DNA from: Gnetum montanum
Lineage: Eukaryota > Streptophyta > Gnetopsida > Gnetales > Gnetaceae
Reading direction: 5' to 3'
Length of the DNA: 64,000 nucleotides
Assembly (NCBI GenBank): GCA_015680685.1
Contig: MNCI01000177.1
Coordinates: 324,292 to 388,291 of the forward strand
Part shown: in pieces, positions 58,701 through 64,000 of the stretch
Layout: each line of letters starts with the position of its first letter
Numbering within the stretch: position 1 is the first letter of the stretch
The notes under the pieces: model-generated
The model's database searches: none
Seen by the model: only the letters and a program-made list of their open reading frames with translations
What the model was told of the DNA's origin: nothing
Made by a program: the position numbers and the translations under genes

Positions 58701-58749
58701 GCATGATAGTCTAAATGCTTATGTTTGAAGATAATGCAATATTTTATTT

Positions 58750-61188
58750 AGTAAGAGAATAAATTGTAGGAGAATTTGGTTTTGATGATATTCTAATTCT
58801 ACTACACTTTTTCAAGACTTGTCCTAAAGAAAGAACATTTCTTTGTTTGGCCCTTAGTGTTGCTAGTAGGATTCTCTATCTAAATGTTCACTACCCTTGT
58901 AGCGTTTATTTGCTATAATTGTGATGGCAATTCCCATTGCATAATAGGTGGCGACACTAATGGCATAATATTTAGGTATTGAGTAGGAGGACTAGCTATC
59001 GGTGGATGCACAAATGAGTTGGGATCAATCCTTGGTGGAATTGTGCTATGGTATTCAAATGGATAATATAGTGAAGTCTAAATAGCTGCATTAGATAGTG
59101 AGATCAAATGTTGGACATAGTATCCATAAGGATCAGGTTGTCAGCATGGATATTGTTTCCTTGGTTATGGCATTGTCCATGTCTATGGTTGCTACCATTG
59201 CTATTGATATTGCTCCTATGGTTGAGGGTAAGCTTCACTTGGATAATAGGTTGGTTGAAAAGGTTGCCTAATATTCCCCTGAGGATAAGAAAGTCTTTTG
59301 GGTCCCTGCTTTTTGACAAAGCTTGGATTGAGTGCATATACCCTAGATTCTTCCAAGTGGACCATAATAGGATAACACCTCTTAGGACATTCATACTTGC
59401 ATACCTTACATACATCCTCTTCCTGTAAACTATAGTTAGTGTATCCTTTAATGGTAGCAACGTTTCTATTTTTCTTGTAACTGTCTCATTAATAATCTCT
59501 TTCCTTCTTCTTATCTTTGCCCCTATTTAGTGCTTGTTCAGTCTTTTCCTCCATGATCTTTAAAAATGTCATAAATTTCTCTTCCACTAAATCCTAGACT
59601 CTTTCTACCTTGGTTGCTATGTCATTAACTAATTTTTGAATAGGTAGAGTCTTTCTCTAAATGGTTTGGTCCAAGGGTCCTCTTGTGCTTCATAGAATCA
59701 TGCATCCCTCTTCCGAATGGATGAATCTCTATTATACTTCTCAATTAATTCCCTTTTTTAGAGTTCATGTTCCTCTTTTCCCACTTGATTGATTAAACTT
59801 TGAATGCAATGGATGGTAAATTTTGATAATATTCCTTGGGCATAAACCCCCAAAGGTCTCTTTTGTCTTACTTCATAGCCCATCTATGATGTTCTTGAGC
59901 TATTCCTTTCATGAAAATCTATGGCCTAGGAATCTGTGTAACATGAATAATATCTACCCATTGCTGCATCAAGGGTCTCATGAGTCCCTTGCTTTCATCC
60001 TTGGATTTTTTTTTGTAAGTTTGACACTCATGAATTGGTTTGGTATTTTTCATAAATATTTTGAGCATGGTGCTCCACCATTTGATGGATTTAGGTTCCA
60101 ATGGCTTGTACTAGCTCTCCACTTCCTTCACAAGTGTTATGTTTTGAAGGGCCCAACATTATGGAAAGTTAATGGTGATGCTATGGATTGGCATTATAGC
60201 CACCTTCAAATCTTGGCATATTTTTCATGTCTAGCCATTTTATTTGAATATCTCTCACATGCTTGGTTGGTATGTAGACATCTTCCTAGATGTTTATCAT
60301 GCTTTAGGTTGCCATTAGTGGTTCATCATCATGATCAAGTTTGTATGCTCTATTGTAGAGGTGACCTCTTCTATGCTCACATCTCTCTTGATCCTCTCTT
60401 TTTTCCCTTCATCTCATTCTTTTATGTTCTTCATATTTTGTGTTAGAGTGTCATGAATATTGATCATGATGATCATGTGTCCTTCTTTCTTCCTTATTAT
60501 TGTCTTGGTACTTATGCCATCTCCTGTCAGAGTCCTCCGATGATCATGATGAGGCAAATGAGATGGTAGGAGAATGGTGTTGACTTATTCTTATTTCATG
60601 ACTCTTGTATGATTATTTGTAGGATTTAGTAGGAACCCTTGGCCTAAATTCCCACTTATATCTAGAGTCAATAGCCTCCTCCTTGTGTGTCTTTGCTAAA
60701 GTTGAATGAAGTTGAGCTTTGATAGGTTCTTCAAATCTAATGATAGGTGTCTTTGAAATGAATTTATCAGCATTAAGTTCTTATATGACAATAAAAGTGT
60801 TGGCCTACTTTCCTTTACTATGTATATGTTTGATATCCATGGCATCATCTCTTCTCCTCTACTCATTTGTGGATTCATAGGATCTTTTTATGTACTGAGT
60901 CACATGATACCCTTACTAAATCTAGTCCAAATTCATTCCCCTTAAGGCAGTTTAGAGCATGTTAAGTGTTTCATGTTTTGAAGGAAAGACTATGTTGCCT
61001 TGCATGTCCTTCCACCTCATTTGATTATCCTAATGGAAGATGAAAGTGAAATTTGGATGGTAAGGATTAGTGTGAGCATACATGATTCTTATCTACATTG
61101 GCATTTCTAATTTTTCTTCATTAATAATACTTTCATTGCACCTTCTTTTCTCCTTTGCAACTAATGGTTGATCTTTGTGTGAAGCCAT
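58750..61188 (-). pseudogene. Element F gag
   Basis: The start codon complement is at 61186-61188 (MASHKDQPLVAKEKRR). Recognisable parts are a diverged capsid region near 59900-60250 (open in part at 59919-60101, with MEPKSIKWWSTMLKIF), then LNPSFVKKQGPKRLSYPQG near 59300. A knuckle remnant CKVCKYECPKRC lies near 59400, with the zinc-binding His replaced by Cys. Heavily broken. Confidence 0.75.
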
Positions 61189-61300
61189 ATTATAGTTTTT
61201 AGATATTATGTATTAAGTGTGCTTTACTTATATTTGCAAGGTTTGACTTTGTGTTTCAAACACAATGAACTTTTAGAAATCTTAGCATAACATTGACAAG

Positions 61301-61318
61301 TCCCTGGCAATGGCACCA
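61301..61318 (-). other. Element F primer-binding site (tRNA-Asp)
   Basis: The minus strand reads TGGTGCCATTGCCAGGGA, 15 of 18 matches to the tRNA-Asp complement. Confidence 0.85.
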
Positions 61319-61319
61319 A

Positions 61320-62226
61320 TGATGAGTGGTGGAGTAGTTCAACACCCAACCATATGAGTTACAAGTTTTCACACATAACCTAGTTGAATTCTATGGAAAA
61401 GGCAATGTAATTATGCTAGTAATTGGTTAGAGTTTGTGATCATTGTCTTCCCACTTGAGTTAGTAAAATCAATGCGTATGGTTTAACTTATGGTGAGGCA
61501 TATGATAATGATGTTTTTTTTGCCATAATTCACCTAGAAAACATAAGGTAAGAGTAAAGGTTTGTAATTTTAAGTAACAATAAGTAAGTCTAACCTAGCC
61601 TATGAAATGAGTAACTAGTCTTGACCTTTCATTCACACCTTAGACTTCATGTAACTACTAGTGGGATTAGCAAGTATCACACTACTAGGCATACCAAGTG
61701 ATAGTACTACTAGGTTACCAAGCAGTTACACTTAAGTGTTCGGGATTAGTCATACTCATTCTGCTTATAGGGATACTAAAGTGCATAGAAATCAAATCAA
61801 TAACTAATGAAAACATTAAACATTAAGCTAAGAGGAAATAGTAAAATTATTCTAAGTGTAAGCAATAAAGACTAAGTGATGATGTAATGATGCAGAGTAA
61901 TATCGATCTTTATTTTCATGCATGAAACATGTCAAAGTACATTCCACTTAAATAAAGACTCCATTCAATTACTAAACATCACACTGCGAGCATACACTCC
62001 TAAGTGCTAAGTGTTAAAATTAAGAAAACAAGCTAATAAAATTTTGCTAAGTGTGAAATAAAATTGTGTGTGTACGATGTGCCTAAGTATTATATTTATA
62101 GGTCCACACATGTCCGTAATATCGTATACATGACATTGTAGCTTGTGCCCCAATATCAAGGATTTGATATTGTGGCTTCAATATCAAATACCTAAAATTG
62201 TGGCTAAGAAAAAATTTGATTTATCA
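61320..62226 (-). repeat. Element F 5' LTR (907 bp)
   Basis: TGATGAGTGGTGG to GATTTATCA in plus orientation. TATA box at 62093-62100 (minus). Palindrome-like motifs at 62118, 62132, 62152, 62166, 62180 and 62194: spacings 14, 20, 14, 14 and 14, identical to the 3' LTR although the bases themselves have diverged. Confidence 0.88.
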
Positions 62227-63625
62227 TTTTCCAAGGATCTTGCAAGAACATTGTATGTTGCAACTTTCATTCTCATTCTTGAATTCTCTTTTGGATCATT
62301 TCTCTTCATGGGTATCATAAATCTTGTGGTAATGAGATTTTGAGTCTCCATGTTATTTTGACATATTATTTGGTTGTAGGACATATTAATATTCATCTTC
62401 TTGTTCATTGAAGACCATTTTTTTTTTCATGAACTAATATGTCAACCTTTCTACCTCCCTTTAAGATACTAACTCTAGTAGTGTAATTAATGACATGCCA
62501 TAGAGATCTTAAGACTATCTACAAAGGTTAATCACTTAGTTTTTAGGTTCAAATGGTTAAATTTATAAAGCATAATTTATGATATCATTGAATTATTAAG
62601 TACCTAAGTGATAAATATGACCTCACCATTGATTTTAAAAGGGTGAAAAATGTTAGAAATGACTATTTATATGTTACAAATAGACATCATATGCTTAAGT
62701 TAGGCTAAAATTAAACTTTTGAGGCTCTTGAGGTACTATATTAGGCAAGGGGTAAAAAGTAATTTTCAAGACTCCATCAGACAAATCTAACTTCACCATT
62801 ATGTTTAGAAGGCTGAAATATGTTGTAAATGACTCTTTGTTTGCTACAAAAGTCTTCCAAAATCAAAATTTATGACTTCTAAAGTCCAAAATATTTGATG
62901 TGAAAAACTAGAATTCCCTAGAGGTCATCCATCCTAGTACTACTCTAGAACTAGAATGCTTAACTATGGGATATTTATCCTCATTACTACCAAGGCATAA
63001 AATTTTAATTTTGAAAATTATTTTAACGCATTCTTAATTTAATTTAATGGCTCAACAATGAAAATTTTGAATTTTTCCATCAATTCACAAGAATTTTGAG
63101 TTTTCCATTATTACCAAAGAATTTTCTCATCATGTAGTAAGTAGAGATGGTGGTAGTAATGGTTGTAGTGGTGCACTAGTAGTAGCATCTAGGGCAGAGT
63201 GGGTGATATCAAGAGTAGATTGACAGCCATGGAGGAGGGCAACAAATGTTCATTGGAGATAGCAACCATGGGAAGGAGTGCTATATGGCGATGTCGATGG
63301 AGGCCTTTGTGCAGTAGCATCATTTCCTATTACAGTTCAACTTTAGGCTAACATGACATAGCTTTTAGATGGGGGGCACCTATGTAGGGTTGGCAAGGCT
63401 TGTGTAGACTAGCATAGACTCTACATGGCCCATGCTACCCTCAAAGGGGTTTTTGCAATTCTCAAAGGGACCTACACAAGCCCAAACAAGGTTTGCGAGG
63501 CTTCAAAATGGGGCCTACATGCCCAGCTAGGCTAGTCCTTTTGAAGCAAAGCCTATGTGGCCAACGCTAGGGTCTATGCATCCCTTGAAAGGGACAATGC
63601 AACCCACTCCAAAAAAAACCATTGC
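62227..63625. other. AT-rich flank, then a GC-richer unclassified stretch
   Basis: 62227-63120 is AT-rich with no gene that I can support. 63130-63250 is rich in GTAGTRG triplets. 63360-63610 contains recurring GGCCTACATG, AAAGGG and TGTAGACTAG words without a clear period. No domain was recognised on either strand. Confidence 0.4.
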
Positions 63626-63629
63626 ATAA

Positions 63630-64000
63630 AATTTTTTGGGTTTTTAATGCTAGAAGGCATCAAAATAGGTCATTATTGGTGACACCTTCAATGCCCTCAA
63701 GGCACCAAAATAGGCTATTATTAGTGATGCCATTGATGCTCAAGGAGTACTAAAATGGGCTATAATTGATGACGTTGTCAATATCACAAAGGATTGAAAT
63801 GAACCATTATGGATAGTGTCATCGATGTCCATGGAGCCCTAGAATAAGCCATTATGGACGATGTCATCAATCTTAGTGGAGCTCTAGAAGGGACTATTAT
63901 GGATAGTGCCACCGTTGTCTATAAAGTGTTAGAAGGGGTCATTATGGATGGTGTCATTGATGTCCATGGAGTGCCAAAATGGGTCATTATGGATGGTGTT
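63630..64000. repeat. 45-bp minisatellite, about eight units, open at the window edge
   Basis: Units of the type GTCATTATGGATGGTGTCAT followed by 25 more bases. The ATTATGG or equivalent word recurs at 63671, 63715, 63760, 63805, 63850, 63895, 63940 and 63985. Every step is 44 or 45 bp. The last copies are the most alike. The period is 15 codons and the plus strand is open from about 63849 to the end, but earlier units contain stops. Confidence 0.88.

Larger units (their letters stand above)
51878..62226 (-). mobile_element. Element F: pol-less LTR retrotransposon with ORFx
   Basis: LTR pair 51878-52791 (3') and 61320-62226 (5'), tRNA-Asp PBS at 61301-61318, gag and protease on the minus strand, then noncoding DNA and ORFx. 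No RT, RNase H or integrase. Flanks are CTCAC on the left and TTTTC on the right, so no target duplication is visible. Decay, or recombination between two elements, could explain that. F is more diverged from C and D than they are from each other. Confidence 0.85.

Noticed and set aside
59823-60446. The longest open frame in the window, 207 codons on the plus strand.
   Set aside because: It is the reverse strand of element F's gag. The minus strand carries the recognisable gag segments, so this frame is a shadow.

Overview
The window looks like nuclear DNA of a land plant with a large, repeat-filled genome. Nearly everything recognisable is decayed LTR retrotransposon. Reading frames are broken mostly by TAG, TGA and TAA where CAG, CGA, CAA or TGG is expected, which is the pattern left by cytosine methylation and deamination. 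I see no intact cellular gene, no tRNA or rRNA gene and no CRISPR array. The lineage cannot be fixed from the sequence.

Layout. 1-1720: CpG-rich block of short repeats with LTR-promoter character. 1735-2950: unrecognised coding-like remnant (+). 3598-7358: gag-protease remnant of element A (-), with a PBS-like site and a long LTR at about 7485-9560. 9566-9908 and 20036-21530: RNase H and integrase/chromodomain of a Ty3/gypsy chromovirus, element B (+). B is cut in two by element C (9914-20030, -, TSD GGTAT), the only element here with gag, protease, RT, RNase H and integrase. 21530-33599: B's 3' side, then AT-rich DNA with little to name. Element E (33600-41389, +, TSD AAAGT) has gag but no pol, and a solo LTR (35245-36253, TSD CCTGC) sits in its gag. 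Element D (42793-49918, -, TSD AAAGG) is a C relative from which RT-RH-IN is missing. 50888-51710: unrecognised host-like coding remnant. Element F (51878-62226, -) has gag and protease, no pol, and a 3' open frame (ORFx) shared with E. 62227-64000: AT-rich flank, then a 45-bp-period minisatellite running off the window.

C, D, E and F form one superfamily. Their LTRs begin TGATGAG (or nearly), their primer-binding sites each match the tRNA-Asp complement at 15 of 18 positions, and C, D and E carry an ATGGGG-type polypurine tract. Only C has a polymerase, so D, E and F probably moved, if they moved at all, using enzymes from C-like relatives.

The most interesting signal is in the LTR promoters. 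Directly upstream of each TATAAATA box lies an array of short palindromes, and the palindrome differs between families: GATATC in D, E and the solo LTR; AATATC/GATATT in F; an AT-rich one ending in AGAGTAAC in C; CTCTAGAG in A; GCGTAKACGC in the first block. In D, E and F the spacing between palindrome centres is almost always 14, 17 or 20 bp. The arrays differ in copy number even between the two LTRs of a single insertion. A further copy obeying the same spacing lies inside F, just upstream of ORFx.
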